A stretch of 64,000 nucleotides of DNA from Candidatus Nanopelagicales bacterium (GCA_017854795.1 JAFMHB010000004.1:68504-132503); one strand, 5' to 3'. Counted from the first letter of the stretch, positions 1 through 8,805 are shown. The notes: generated from the letters alone by a model not told the origin. Numbers and translations are program-made.

Positions 1-2
1 CC

Positions 3-974
3 GCACCCAATTTGCAGCAGGTACGCATGCAAGTCATGGATCTGCAGGGGAAAGCTGAAGCAGCGAATGAGCGGTACAACGACGCTCGAAATCGCCTTGG
101 TGGAATTCAGAAACAACTGGATACCCTGAAAGCTAAAGCTAAGCGCGAGCGTAAGGAACTCAACCAAATCATGGGTTCAGTTGATGACCTTGCTCGAGCC
201 ACGTACACGTCGGGTGGAATCGATACTTCCTTACAAGTGCTACTCGCAGAAGATCCCAACCAATTCCTCTCGCAGGCCGCAGCACTCGATCAGGTGCAAA
301 AGGGGCAAGCCTCTGCAATCCGTGGCAGCCAGACAACTCGTTTGCGGCTAGCCCAAACGGAAGCGGCAATGCTGGACAGAGAAACTGCCGCTAAAAAAGT
401 TCGCTCAGAGATGGGCGATTCCAAGGCCGAGGCAAATGATCGCTATCGCGATGCCCAAGCAATTTTGGCGAAACTAGAGGCAAGTGAGCGACGCCGCATC
501 GCCGCGATGGCGGCGAGCGAACGGGCTGCAGCACTCTCCGCCGCACGTGCAGCCTCTGCCGCAATAAGTTCAGGTAGCGGTTCCTCTGGCGGAGGGTTTA
601 CCGGAAGTGGTCGCACCGCACGAGTTGTGCAGTACGCATTGGCTCAGGTCGGCGACCGTTATGTGGCTGCGGCTAGTGGCCCGAGTGCATTTGACTGTTC
701 TGGGCTGACTATGACAGCTTGGCGACAAGCTGGTGTCTCACTACCCCACTACAGCCGCTCGCAGTATTCGACAACTCGCCGAGTTCCATTGAGCCAGGCA
801 CAGCCAGGAGATTTGGTCTTTTACTTTGGTAGTGGTGCGCACCATGTAGGCCTGTACATTGGAAATGGAAAAATGGTTCATGCTGCAAATCCGAGCAGCG
901 GTGTGCTTGTCTCCGACGTTATGGGGCCTTGGTACAACTCACGGTTTAGCGGAATCGGCCGAGTAATCGGCTAA
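3..974 (+). CDS. NlpC/P60 peptidoglycan endopeptidase, secreted, 5' end cut by window
   Basis: Cell-wall hydrolase of the RipA/NlpC-P60 type, expected to cut peptide stems of peptidoglycan outside the membrane. The reading frame is open to the left edge (codons before the TTG at base 12 read A-P-N), so the true start and the signal peptide lie outside the window. In ORF-track numbering residues 1-180 are charged and Ala/Glu/Lys-rich with coiled-coil character, 183-200 are a Ser/Gly linker, and 205-320 are the NlpC/P60 domain. It carries the catalytic Cys in DCSG (residue 229), PGDLVFY, and His in HHVGLYIG (277-278). The coiled coil before the hydrolase domain matches actinobacterial hydrolases in which it regulates activity. 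It stands alone, convergent with the acyl-CoA ligase gene. Confidence 0.93.
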   Translation, partial: APNLQQVRMQVMDLQGKAEAANERYNDARNRLGGIQKQLDTLKAKAKRERKELNQIMGSVDDLARATYTSGGIDTSLQVLLAEDPNQFLSQAAALDQVQKGQASAIRGSQTTRLRLAQTEAAMLDRETAAKKVRSEMGDSKAEANDRYRDAQAILAKLEASERRRIAAMAASERAAALSAARAASAAISSGSGSSGGGFTGSGRTARVVQYALAQVGDRYVAAASGPSAFDCSGLTMTAWRQAGVSLPHYSRSQYSTTRRVPLSQAQPGDLVFYFGSGAHHVGLYIGNGKMVHAANPSSGVLVSDVMGPWYNSRFSGIGRVIG

Positions 975-1023
975 GACCGCTATACCGTCAAGTTGTCCAA
1001 TCGCGAGCCCCTACTCGAACGCG

Positions 1024-2820
1024 TTACCCGTAGATCCGAGCGATATCTGCTTCATGTTCTTTGAGAACGACATTGCGCTTGAGTTTGAGCGAAGGTGTCA
1101 TCTGACCGCCTTCTTCAGTCCAGTCGGTCTCCAGAATTGTAAATTTCTTGATCGCCTCGGCGTTTGACACCGCTTTGTTTGCCAGGTCAACGGCGCTCTG
1201 GACTTCGCTCTGAATCAAGGAATTATTTACGAGTTCGGAGATGGGAGTGGTGGCACTCAAACCTTGTTGGGCAAGCCAGACGGGAATCGCTTCAGGGTCG
1301 AGGGTGACGAGAGCGCCGATGAATGGTTGAGCATCGCCAACCACCATGCACTGTCCCACAAGAAAGTTGGCCCGCAAACGGTCTTCAAGCACGGCAGGAG
1401 CAACGTTTTTGCCAGCTGCCGTCACGATCAGTTCCTTTTTGCGCCCGGTGATCCGCACAAAGCCCCGGTCATCGATCTCGCCAATGTCGCCGCTATGGAA
1501 CCAGCCATCAGGCTCAATGGCTTCAGTTGTAGCGCTCGGGTTGTTCCAATATCCGGCAAAGATGTGATCACCCTTGAGCATGACTTCACCGTCTGCTGCG
1601 ATCCGCACACTGGAACCAGGGAATGGTTGTCCTACAGTTCCAATACCTATTGCATCAGGTCGGTTTACGGTACTTGCGGCGGAAGTCTCGGTGAGTCCGT
1701 AACCTTCAAGAATTGTAACGCCGATACCGCGGAAGAAGTGGCCCAGACGTGATCCCAGCGGTGCACCACCTGAAATAGCCCACTCGATCTTGCCACCCAT
1801 GGCAGCGCGAATCTTCCCGTAAACAAGGCGGTCAAAAATCGCATGCTTGATTTTGAGGCCTAATCCGGGTCCGCCCTCGTCCAGCGACTCGCTGTATTCG
1901 ATTGCAACATGGCTTGCCTTATCGAAGATATTTCCTTTTCCGCCAGCGATAGCTTTTTGCTGTGAAGAGTTGAAGATTTTTTCAAACACTCGGGGAACCG
2001 AAAGAACAAAAGTCGGCTGAAAAGAGCCCAAAAGAGGCAGTAGTTCTTTTACATCGGGGGCGTGTCCCATGCGAACTTGAGCACGTACGCAACCGAGCTG
2101 AACTGTTCGACCGAATACGTGAGCAATGGGGAGAAAGAGCAGTGTGGATGAGTTAGGACCACGGAAAACGTTGCCAAGTCCTTCCACAATGTTGTCGACT
2201 TCAAACATGAAGTTCTTATGAGTCAACATGCACCCCTTAGGGCGACCGGTTGTGCCAGAGGTGTAAATAATTGTGGCAGTGGAATCTGGGGTGAGTGTGA
2301 TGCGTCGCGACTCAAGTTCTTCATCGCTAACATTGACGCCCGCTGCGATTAATTCATCAAGGCATTTGTCTTCGAAGACCCACACACGGGTCACGTCAGG
2401 GGTGTCGATCGCAACTTCGTCGTAGACAGCTTTGTTGGCATTGCGTTCGCAGAAAAGCGCGACGGAGCCTGAGTCGGTCAGGATCCACTGAACCTGCTCG
2501 GCAGAGGAAGTTTCATAGATTGGTGCGCTAATGCAACCTGCGTACCAAATTGCGTAGTCCACCACGGTCCACTCGTATCGTGTCCGGGACATGACACCGA
2601 TGCGGTCACCCGCCTGTATCCCGCTGGCAATAAGCCCTTTAGCTACACCCTGTACCTGCTTTAAGAATTCTGAAGCAGTAACTCCCACCCATGCATCCCC
2701 GCGCGGAATCGAGAAAACAACCTTGCTGGGGTCACTTTTTGCGTTTTGCAGAATGTGGTCGGTGAGGTTTCCACTTGTTGGGGCTGGAACCATGGCCTCT
2801 ACGGTGAACTCGGTGAGCAT
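1024..2820 (-). CDS. Long-chain fatty-acid-CoA ligase (AMP-forming, FadD15-like)
   Basis: Activates fatty acids to acyl-CoA through an acyl-adenylate in the cytoplasm or at the membrane face. About 598 residues, normal for the family. The P-loop-like motif IYTSGTTGRPKGCMLTH, the EGYGLTET motif, and the C-terminal GWFHSGDIG and ITGRKKELIVTAAGKN motifs are all present. The ORF track starts 50 codons earlier, but the ATG at 2820 is preceded by AGGAAAGGAAG and gives the usual N-terminus, so I place the start there. It is divergent from the SRPBCC gene at 2950, and roughly 130 bases between them must hold both promoters. Family assignment is secure; chain-length preference cannot be read. Confidence 0.95.
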   Translation of the reverse strand: MLTEFTVEAMVPAPTSGNLTDHILQNAKSDPSKVVFSIPRGDAWVGVTASEFLKQVQGVAKGLIASGIQAGDRIGVMSRTRYEWTVVDYAIWYAGCISAPIYETSSAEQVQWILTDSGSVALFCERNANKAVYDEVAIDTPDVTRVWVFEDKCLDELIAAGVNVSDEELESRRITLTPDSTATIIYTSGTTGRPKGCMLTHKNFMFEVDNIVEGLGNVFRGPNSSTLLFLPIAHVFGRTVQLGCVRAQVRMGHAPDVKELLPLLGSFQPTFVLSVPRVFEKIFNSSQQKAIAGGKGNIFDKASHVAIEYSESLDEGGPGLGLKIKHAIFDRLVYGKIRAAMGGKIEWAISGGAPLGSRLGHFFRGIGVTILEGYGLTETSAASTVNRPDAIGIGTVGQPFPGSSVRIAADGEVMLKGDHIFAGYWNNPSATTEAIEPDGWFHSGDIGEIDDRGFVRITGRKKELIVTAAGKNVAPAVLEDRLRANFLVGQCMVVGDAQPFIGALVTLDPEAIPVWLAQQGLSATTPISELVNNSLIQSEVQSAVDLANKAVSNAEAIKKFTILETDWTEEGGQMTPSLKLKRNVVLKEHEADIARIYG

Positions 2821-2949
2821 GTGGGTCTTCCTTTCCTCGGGTCGGTCTAACAACCGTGTCACTAAACTACGCGAATTACGCGCAAAGTGCCATAAGACGA
2901 GAAAATTATTTCGGGTTATCATTGGCCTGTGGGTGAGAGAAATGCAGCG

Positions 2950-3381
2950 ATGATTCCAGACCATGATCACTCCATGATCGATATCGCCGATGACACGGTG
3001 ATCTACGCATCCCCGACTGAACTAATCGCGATAATTCGGGAGCAATCTACATGGATTCGTTGGTGGCCTGACCTCACATTGCAGGTATACGGAGACCGCG
3101 GAGAAAAGGGTCTGCGGTGGACGGTGACCGGAGCTCTCGTCGGATCTAGTGAAATTTGGCTCGAATCCATTGAAGTGGCATCGGCTGAAGAGGTTGCCAC
3201 GATCGTTCATTACTACTTGCGCGCTAACCCAACTCGAAGTGGGAGTGATATTCATCCCCGAACTATTACGAACTCAGCTCGCGAACGACGGGAAATTCAC
3301 AAATTACGCGAGCGCCATGTAATCGCATGGAAACGAACCGTTTGGGCGCTCAAAGACAGCCTAGAGAATCCCAATGTCTGA
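2950..3381 (+). CDS. SRPBCC/polyketide cyclase-like protein
   Basis: Small START/Bet v 1-like protein of about 143 residues, a family that encloses a hydrophobic ligand, often lipids or polyketides. Its substrate is unknown. The N-terminal strand (SMIDIADDTVIYASPTELIAIIRE) followed by a Trp-rich WIRWWPDL segment and a late LKDSLE helix are typical of the actinobacterial version. I chose ATG 2950 (GAGAGAA eight bases upstream). A GTG at 2929, which has TATCAT six bases before it and could be leaderless, is the alternative. It heads a run with the phosphoesterase at 3391 (9-base gap) and a second SRPBCC gene. Placement beside an acyl-CoA ligase hints at lipid handling, which is inference only. 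Confidence 0.75.
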   Translation: MIPDHDHSMIDIADDTVIYASPTELIAIIREQSTWIRWWPDLTLQVYGDRGEKGLRWTVTGALVGSSEIWLESIEVASAEEVATIVHYYLRANPTRSGSDIHPRTITNSARERREIHKLRERHVIAWKRTVWALKDSLENPNV

Positions 3382-3390
3382 ACTGCTCCA

Positions 3391-4170
3391 GTGCGCCTAA
3401 ATATTGTCAGTGATGTCCACGGTGCTTACGGCGCAATCACCGCTGCTGCCAAAAATTGCGATGTCTTTGTCTGCCTAGGGGACTTGATTCTCTTCCTCGA
3501 TTACGACGAACCTGAGTACGGAATTTATGCCGATTTATTTGGGGTGGATTACGCAAAGACATACATCGCTCTGCGAACGGCAAATCATTTTGATCAAGCT
3601 CGGGAGTTCAGTGCCAATGCTTGGCGTGGGATCGGTGTCACTCAGCCAGAGGAACGCTGGGAAGTTTTGCAGCAGAAAGTCCGTGAACAATATGAAGTGA
3701 TGTTTGCGGCGATTCCGACGCCTGCGTTATTGACGTATGGCAATGTCGACGTACCGTCCCTATGGCCCGCCTACTTACGACCCGAGCATCGAGTACTCGA
3801 TGGTGAAGTGATCGAAATGAATGGCCAAAAATGGGGTTTTCTTGGCGGGGGACTGACAAGCCCCATGAGGACTCCCTATGAACTAGAGCCACAGGAATAT
3901 TGGGACAAGCTTTTTGCCATGGGGCCGGTTGACATTTTATTTACCCACATCCCCCCTTTGAGTCCATTACTCAACTACGACACCGTGGCCCGAAGGTTTG
4001 AAGTCGGTTCAGCCGCAATCACCAGTTACATCGAGAAATATTCCCCCAGATATCACTTTTTTGGTCACGTGCACCAACCGCAACGTTCACGCTTACGCAT
4101 AGGGACCACAGAATGCATCAACGTCGGGCATTTCCACAGCCGAAAGACCCCATTCACGATCGATGTTTAA
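3391..4170 (+). CDS. Calcineurin-like metallophosphoesterase
   Basis: Binuclear-metal phosphoesterase of 259 residues; substrate unknown. The motif set is complete: SDVHG near the start, CLGDLI, YGNVD, FTHIPP and FGHVHQP at the C-terminal metal site. GTG start at 3391 puts the SDVHG motif at residue 7, as usual for the family. It follows the SRPBCC gene by 9 bases, so the two are probably cotranscribed. A GNVD in place of the more common GNHD is noted but also occurs in other members. No signal peptide, so it is cytoplasmic. Confidence 0.88.
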   Translation: MRLNIVSDVHGAYGAITAAAKNCDVFVCLGDLILFLDYDEPEYGIYADLFGVDYAKTYIALRTANHFDQAREFSANAWRGIGVTQPEERWEVLQQKVREQYEVMFAAIPTPALLTYGNVDVPSLWPAYLRPEHRVLDGEVIEMNGQKWGFLGGGLTSPMRTPYELEPQEYWDKLFAMGPVDILFTHIPPLSPLLNYDTVARRFEVGSAAITSYIEKYSPRYHFFGHVHQPQRSRLRIGTTECINVGHFHSRKTPFTIDV

Positions 4171-4266
4171 ACATTGATGATTAAGTTCGGGTTCTCAATT
4201 TGACAGTTACGGCCGACAAACCTTGTCGTCATGCAAGCGCCCCCACTGGTGGAGTACCGTGCTCCC

Positions 4267-4722
4267 ATGGCTGAACAGACCGAATCCAGGATCTCCATTA
4301 ACGCGACTCCCGCACAAATCATGGGAGTTATTGCCGACCTCCCCGCTTACCCACAATGGAGTGATGGAATCACTTCGGTCACTGTGTTGAGCAAATATGA
4401 AGACGATGGCCGCCCAGCCGATGCCCGATTTTCCCTTGCTTCCGGTCCCATCAAGGACACTTATGAGCTGGAGTACGACTGGGATGGAAATCGGAAAGTC
4501 ACCTGGACTTTGACAACGGCAGAAATGCTTACCGCAATGGATGGTGAATACGAATTGACCGACAATGGCAACGGAAGCACAACCGTGCAATACCGGTTAC
4601 AAGTTGATGTCAAGATCCCCATGATTGGGATGCTGAAGCGCAAAGCCGAAAAGGTGATCGTCGACACAGCTCTCAAAGGTCTGAAAACCCGCGTGGAATC
4701 GGGCGCGGGAAGTGTCGTCTAA
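4267..4722 (+). CDS. SRPBCC family protein (second copy)
   Basis: About 151 residues, SRPBCC/polyketide-cyclase fold: ISINATPAQIMGVIADLPAYPQW at the N-terminus is the classic entry to this domain and the final helix carries GLKTRVE. The start is set at ATG 4267 (GGAG about ten bases upstream), not the ATG at 4231 used by the ORF track, because the domain then begins at the usual distance. The next gene starts within its last 11 bases (GTG 4712), implying coupled translation. Members of this family in this position are common in actinobacteria, but ligand and role are unknown. Confidence 0.82.
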   Translation: MAEQTESRISINATPAQIMGVIADLPAYPQWSDGITSVTVLSKYEDDGRPADARFSLASGPIKDTYELEYDWDGNRKVTWTLTTAEMLTAMDGEYELTDNGNGSTTVQYRLQVDVKIPMIGMLKRKAEKVIVDTALKGLKTRVESGAGSVV

Positions 4723-5524
4723 CCTGCGCATCACCTGTGGAACCGAACCCAAGAGGGGCTCGGTAGATTCACCTGAAGTTGTTGCTCAACTTTTTGAATC
4801 ATTGATATCGCCTTTTGGTTTTTTTACACCAACGAGTGGGCTCTTGGGTGAGTTGAATTTGTCACGAGGCGTGTATTCGTTACTTTCCGTTTCCGAGCAT
4901 CTCGAGTTCGAGTCGGTTCGCCACTTATCCCAAGCGCTCAGTGACCTTGACTCGATCTCAATCGCGCTCCTTCACATGGATTCCGAAGAGTTTGCCATTT
5001 GGTGTGGTTTAGGTAAAAGTGGTGCCAGGACCCATCTTTTACGGCTAATCAGTGAGATTCAACAGGCTCGAATTCGGGTGAAAGGAGCGGAACTGCAAGT
5101 GAATTTTGCACACAGTCAACCGAGTGCGAAATTCCTATTCAGGTCCCTCACCCAGCTTGCCCTTGTCGGAGTTGCGTTTGATCTGCCGCAGTTGCAACGA
5201 GCGTGGATCGATTCAACCGGAACGTCACTGTCAAAGAAGTGGATCTCGCAATTCGAATCGATAAGAGTTTTCAAGGGGCGTGGTGACCTTGTTGAAGGGG
5301 ATCCGTTGACATTCGCTTTTCACGTCAGGTGGAAAGGTGTTGGGAAAAGTGATCCGGCAATTGGAATTGTTCGCAATCATTTGGTAATTGATGTGGGTGG
5401 CGTGCGAAGCTTTGTCGAACTTCCCGCAGCCTGCTCGCGAATGGAAGCCGGATCCGTGCATCTCTCCAAGAATAAATTTGAGGTGGACTTTTCTGTCAAA
5501 GAAAGTGAGTGGCCCCGATCATGA
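4712..5524 (+). CDS. Uncharacterised protein, possibly an ArsA-like protein lacking its ATPase P-loop
   Basis: 270-residue cytoplasmic protein that I do not recognise with certainty. The C-terminal quarter (VIDVGGVRSFVELPAACSR, then a basic strand and a final WPR) resembles the small beta domain that ends actinobacterial ArsA-like ATPases. The segment around residues 140-170 (LFRSLTQLALVGVAFD) resembles the part of those proteins before it. No Walker A (GKGGVGKT) is present anywhere, so if related it is a non-ATPase remnant or partner. It overlaps the upstream SRPBCC gene by 11 bases and the next small gene by 4 (ATGA), so it sits in a translationally coupled chain leading to glucokinase. Function unknown. 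Confidence 0.6.
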   Translation: MSSNLRITCGTEPKRGSVDSPEVVAQLFESLISPFGFFTPTSGLLGELNLSRGVYSLLSVSEHLEFESVRHLSQALSDLDSISIALLHMDSEEFAIWCGLGKSGARTHLLRLISEIQQARIRVKGAELQVNFAHSQPSAKFLFRSLTQLALVGVAFDLPQLQRAWIDSTGTSLSKKWISQFESIRVFKGRGDLVEGDPLTFAFHVRWKGVGKSDPAIGIVRNHLVIDVGGVRSFVELPAACSRMEAGSVHLSKNKFEVDFSVKESEWPRS

Positions 5525-5751
5525 CCGATGAACGAGATGGAGAAAAATCAACGAGTGATCTTGGTAGTTGGTTGAACTTAATGGGGGCGCCCGCATCAAT
5601 CACCGGATTGATGCCAAGTGAAATCACTGGACTAGATGTAGCGCCACTAATGTCAATGCTGGGTGGCGTTGGAATCAAAAGTGGCGTTCGGGGCGCCGAT
5701 ACTGGGGAAACTTCCACGGACGAAATCCGCTGGCTCCCGATCATTGACTAG
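5521..5751 (+). CDS. Small hypothetical protein upstream of glucokinase
   Basis: 76 codons, start ATG overlapping the preceding stop as ATGA, which favours real, coupled translation. The protein is acidic at its N-terminus (MTDERDGEKSTSDLG), then rich in Gly, Met and Leu, without a membrane segment or a motif I recognise. Its stop lies 10 bases before the glucokinase ATG. It could be a lineage-specific small protein; the main doubt is the lack of any recognisable family. Confidence 0.5.
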   Translation: MTDERDGEKSTSDLGSWLNLMGAPASITGLMPSEITGLDVAPLMSMLGGVGIKSGVRGADTGETSTDEIRWLPIID

Positions 5752-5761
5752 TCTTACGCGC

Positions 5762-6727
5762 ATGGGGATCAGTGTCGGGGTAGATATAGGCGGCACCAAG
5801 ATACTTGCAGGGGTCGTTAATGATCAAGGTGAAATCCTGACCAAGATCCACCGAAGGACCCCCCGCGCCGATGCTTTCGCAGTCCTCTCGGTTGTCTCCG
5901 AAGCTATCGCTGAAACGATTTCGAACGTTGACGGAACAATTGCAGGAATTGGCGTTGGTGTCGCAGGACCGGTGGACGCGGGCAGCACCACTGTTCTGTA
6001 CGCACCCAACCTTCAATGGGCCGACGTCCCTGTTGCTGCAATCCTTGAGAATGCCATTGATTTGCCTGTACTCGTGGAAAATGATGGAAATGCGGCCGCT
6101 TGGGGTGAAGCTCGATTCGGTGGTGGGGAAGGCTTCCATGACGTGGTTACGGTGACAATTGGGACAGGGATTGGCGGTGGAATTGTCCTCGGCGGCGAAC
6201 TCTTTCGCGGCTCACATGGTGCGGCAGGGGAGATAGGTCATATGGGTGCCGTCGCCGACGGACTTTTGTGTGGTTGCGGGCGCAAGGGCTGTTGGGAGCA
6301 GTACGCGAGTGGAAATGCGTTGGTACGCGATGCGCGAGCCATGGCGACGGAGCGGCTCTTTGAAGCACAAGTCTTATTGTCTCTCGGTGATGGCAGCCCC
6401 GAGGGTGTTCAGGGTGAACACGTTACGGAGGCGGCAACATTAGGCGATCCCGTCGCAATTGAAGTTTTAGAGCGGCTCGGTGTGTGGCTTGGACGAGGAC
6501 TAGCAAGCCTCAGCGCGATATTGGATCCACAAATTTTTGTGATCGGAGGTGGAGCAAGCAAGGCGAGTGAATTCTTTTTACCGAGTGCGCGAGCAACCCT
6601 CGCAGATCGAATAATTGGAAAGGATTACCGCCCAATTCCTGAAATTCACGCTGCCCAACTGGGTAATGAAGCGGGAATTGTAGGAGCAGCTGACCTCGCA
6701 AGGCATAAGTTTTCGCCACACATTTAG
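5762..6727 (+). CDS. glk: Glucokinase, ROK family
   Basis: Phosphorylates glucose at C6 with ATP, feeding glycolysis. 321 residues. It has the ROK ATP motif (VGVDIGGTKILAGVV at the N-terminus), the sugar-binding ENDGNAAAWGE, GTGIGGGIV, EIGH and the zinc knuckle CGCGRKGCWEQ. The start at ATG 5762 gives the standard MGISVGVDIGGTK N-terminus; the ORF track start 33 codons earlier overlaps the upstream small gene. TAGTCT seven bases before the ATG could allow a leaderless transcript. Its stop codon is shared with the convergent membrane-protein gene (TTAG, 6724-6727). In streptomycetes the homologous glkA also lies in this neighbourhood with an acyl-CoA ligase and an esterase, which is known synteny. 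Confidence 0.96.
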   Translation: MGISVGVDIGGTKILAGVVNDQGEILTKIHRRTPRADAFAVLSVVSEAIAETISNVDGTIAGIGVGVAGPVDAGSTTVLYAPNLQWADVPVAAILENAIDLPVLVENDGNAAAWGEARFGGGEGFHDVVTVTIGTGIGGGIVLGGELFRGSHGAAGEIGHMGAVADGLLCGCGRKGCWEQYASGNALVRDARAMATERLFEAQVLLSLGDGSPEGVQGEHVTEAATLGDPVAIEVLERLGVWLGRGLASLSAILDPQIFVIGGGASKASEFFLPSARATLADRIIGKDYRPIPEIHAAQLGNEAGIVGAADLARHKFSPHI

Positions 6728-7152
6728 ACGACGGCCCCGTCACCGTAATCCTCACCTGGTGGAACATGTTTGTCTCGTTTTGACATAAGGAAAACGAAGC
6801 CACCAATAGTTGCAACGAGTCCAACTGTTGAAATGACGCCGCCGAGGCCCAAGGCAAAACTCAGTAGCAGGATGACGGGTCCCCCTAGCGCGCCAGCCCA
6901 AGCGAAACGTGCGATTGCATCACTGGGGGCAGTTATGTGAGGTGGCTCAGGAGGCACATAACCTTCGTCGAAATACTCATCAATGTAATCGCGCTCAGGA
7001 ATTAACTCATGTGGAGTGGGATCACTGCGAAAATGTGGTCCCAGATCAATTTGGCCACTGAGATCAGCCACGATTGCATCCCATGCATCATTATTTTTCT
7101 GTGGATCTTGTGGATCCTGTGGATCTTCTGGATTCGGCGGAGTCATTGTCAT
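6724..7152 (-). CDS. Small membrane protein, conserved hypothetical
   Basis: 142 residues. The N-terminus is low-complexity (PEDPQDPQDPQK, encoded by 9-bp repeats of the TGTGGATCC type), then an acidic cytoplasmic part containing PPEPPHITAP, then two predicted membrane helices (FAWAGALGGPVILLLSFALGLG and VISTVGLVATIGGFVFLM) and a charged tail. ATG 7152 has AGGAA eight bases upstream. It follows the esterase gene by 14 bases, so it is the second gene of a two-gene operon, and shares its stop with glk on the other strand. Similar proteins beside glucokinase occur in many actinobacteria. Function unknown. Confidence 0.8.
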   Translation of the reverse strand: MTMTPPNPEDPQDPQDPQKNNDAWDAIVADLSGQIDLGPHFRSDPTPHELIPERDYIDEYFDEGYVPPEPPHITAPSDAIARFAWAGALGGPVILLLSFALGLGGVISTVGLVATIGGFVFLMSKRDKHVPPGEDYGDGAVV

Positions 7153-7166
7153 GAGATGCGTTCCTG

Positions 7167-7928
7167 TTACCCGTTGATGAGGCGCTTTATGAACTCAGCG
7201 CTCGCGGTCTCAATCAGCTCCGCGTCGTAGTCAAGTGTCGCGACATGGAATGAATTTTCCAAGGTAATTTCCTTTTTGTCCGTGCTGGAAACATGCTCAA
7301 GGATCCATTGCGAATTGGAAGCCTCAACCACGTGGTCTTGCAGGCTGCGAAAAAGTAAAACAGGCTGGTTGACCTTGCTGATATCGCTTTTGACTAATTT
7401 CCACAATTGGGCGAGTGAGGAGGCTGCCTTCAATGGGATTTTTTCATAGGCAACCTCGTCCTGCCCGGGTTTGGCAATATCGTTTGATATCCCGGGGAAG
7501 GATTTAAGAAACTTTGAGACAATAGGTAGCAAATGGCGATCTGATCGCTCTGAGTGTACGGCCGGGTTTACTAAAACTATTCCGGAAATTTCGTTGCCGT
7601 GCTCCTCTGCGAGACGAAGGGTAAGGGATCCACCCATTGAGAGGCCGCAGATAAAAACTTGATCGCACTTCGACTGCAACTCGCGCAAATTGCGTTCGGC
7701 TTCTGCGTACCAGTCTTCCCACGTTGTCAGGTTCATGTCCTGCCAGCGTGATCCGTGACCGGGAAGGCGTGGCACCCGGACAGACCAACCATTCTGGGAA
7801 AGTGCTCGACCCCAAGGGGTCATTGAGGCAGGTGAACCGGTGAAGCCATGAATGAGAAGAACACCGATACGGGCTGATGGGCCCGTTGGGTCGATGCTCC
7901 ATGGTTGCGCGCCTGGTGCCAGTGGCAT
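7167..7928 (-). CDS. Alpha/beta hydrolase, carboxylesterase/monoacylglycerol lipase type
   Basis: Serine esterase of 253 residues acting on carboxylic or lipid esters. It has oxyanion-side HGFTGSP, nucleophile GLSMGG, the acid in SLQDHVVE and the His in SFHVATLD. The ORF track extends 70 codons too far. ATG 7928 has AGGAG seven bases upstream and gives MPLAPGAQPW, the standard N-terminus of this group. It is the first gene of a pair with the small membrane protein. The intergenic space up to the divergent acyltransferase is about 160 bases. Its position among acyl-CoA ligase and PlsC genes suggests lipid turnover, by inference. Confidence 0.92.
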   Translation of the reverse strand: MPLAPGAQPWSIDPTGPSARIGVLLIHGFTGSPASMTPWGRALSQNGWSVRVPRLPGHGSRWQDMNLTTWEDWYAEAERNLRELQSKCDQVFICGLSMGGSLTLRLAEEHGNEISGIVLVNPAVHSERSDRHLLPIVSKFLKSFPGISNDIAKPGQDEVAYEKIPLKAASSLAQLWKLVKSDISKVNQPVLLFRSLQDHVVEASNSQWILEHVSSTDKKEITLENSFHVATLDYDAELIETASAEFIKRLING

Positions 7929-8091
7929 TGGGATCTCCTGGTTCATTCGGTCCATCATTTCGATATTTCGTTGGTACTTGATAGAGCGTACGCCTATGAT
8001 CATGTCGAGGCTGCGGACCGCCAAAAATTGGGAGATTAGGTAGGCCCTTAGGCTTCGGTAATTCGTAAAGATACGAGAGGCGGGTGAGCGG

Positions 8092-8805
8092 ATGCTGTAT
8101 TGGTTCATTAAGCACATCCTGCTTGGCCCATGGCTCAAAATCCTTTTTCGACCTTGGGCAGAGGGACAAGAAAATATTCCCGAATCAGGTGGGGTAATTC
8201 TCGCCAGTAACCACTTAAGTTTTTCAGACTCGTTCTACTTGGCGCTCGTTGCAAAACGTCCTATGGCCTATCTCGCTAAGAGCGACTATTTCACGGGCAA
8301 AGGGATTAAGGGTTATCTCACTAAATTGTTTATGCGTGGGGTGGGGCAGCTTCCCGTTGACCGCTCTGGTGGTCGAGCCTCGGAGGCGGCAATTCACACG
8401 GCACTTCAGGTATTGGATGCAGGAGATATTTTAGGAATTTACCCAGAAGGAACCCGTTCACCCAACGGAATTTTGTACCGTGGGAAAACTGGGCTAGCCC
8501 GGATGGCACTTGAGGCCCATGTCCCCATCATTCCAGTCGCGATGATCAATACCTATGAGATACAGCCTCCCGGAAAACTGCGACCTCGACTCAAGCGGGT
8601 TGGTATTCGCGTGGGTAAACCTTTAGATTTTTCCCGTTATGAAGGTTTAGAGGATGACCGTTTTGTTTTGCGCTCGGTGACGGATGAAGTCATGTATGAA
8701 CTCATGACACTCTCTGGCCAGGAGTATGTTGACATGTACGCAACTCGTGCCAAGGAGCTTATTTCTCAGGGCGAGTTAGCCGATGCCGCAAGTTCGCTGC
8801 GTTAG
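8092..8805 (+). CDS. 1-acyl-sn-glycerol-3-phosphate acyltransferase (PlsC family)
   Basis: Transfers an acyl group to lysophosphatidic acid at the membrane to make phosphatidic acid. 237 residues. The acyltransferase box NHLSFSD (HX4D) lies near residue 40, followed by GVGQLPVDRSGG and YPEGTRSPNG. A hydrophobic N-terminus (MLYWFIKHILLGPWLKILF) could anchor it at the membrane. Its stop TAG abuts directly the stop of the convergent glpK, leaving no spacer. Family secure; exact substrate not readable, since actinobacteria carry several paralogues. Confidence 0.93.
   Translation: MLYWFIKHILLGPWLKILFRPWAEGQENIPESGGVILASNHLSFSDSFYLALVAKRPMAYLAKSDYFTGKGIKGYLTKLFMRGVGQLPVDRSGGRASEAAIHTALQVLDAGDILGIYPEGTRSPNGILYRGKTGLARMALEAHVPIIPVAMINTYEIQPPGKLRPRLKRVGIRVGKPLDFSRYEGLEDDRFVLRSVTDEVMYELMTLSGQEYVDMYATRAKELISQGELADAASSLR

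Noticed and set aside
1264-1752. 162-codon ORF opposite the acyl-CoA ligase
   Set aside because: Shadow of the conserved ligase coding strand; no start signals and no family resemblance.
7090-7140. 9-bp repeats (TGTGGATCC type) as a possible repeat array
   Set aside because: They are a coding tract for the PQDPQD low-complexity segment of a membrane protein, without spacers, so not CRISPR-like.
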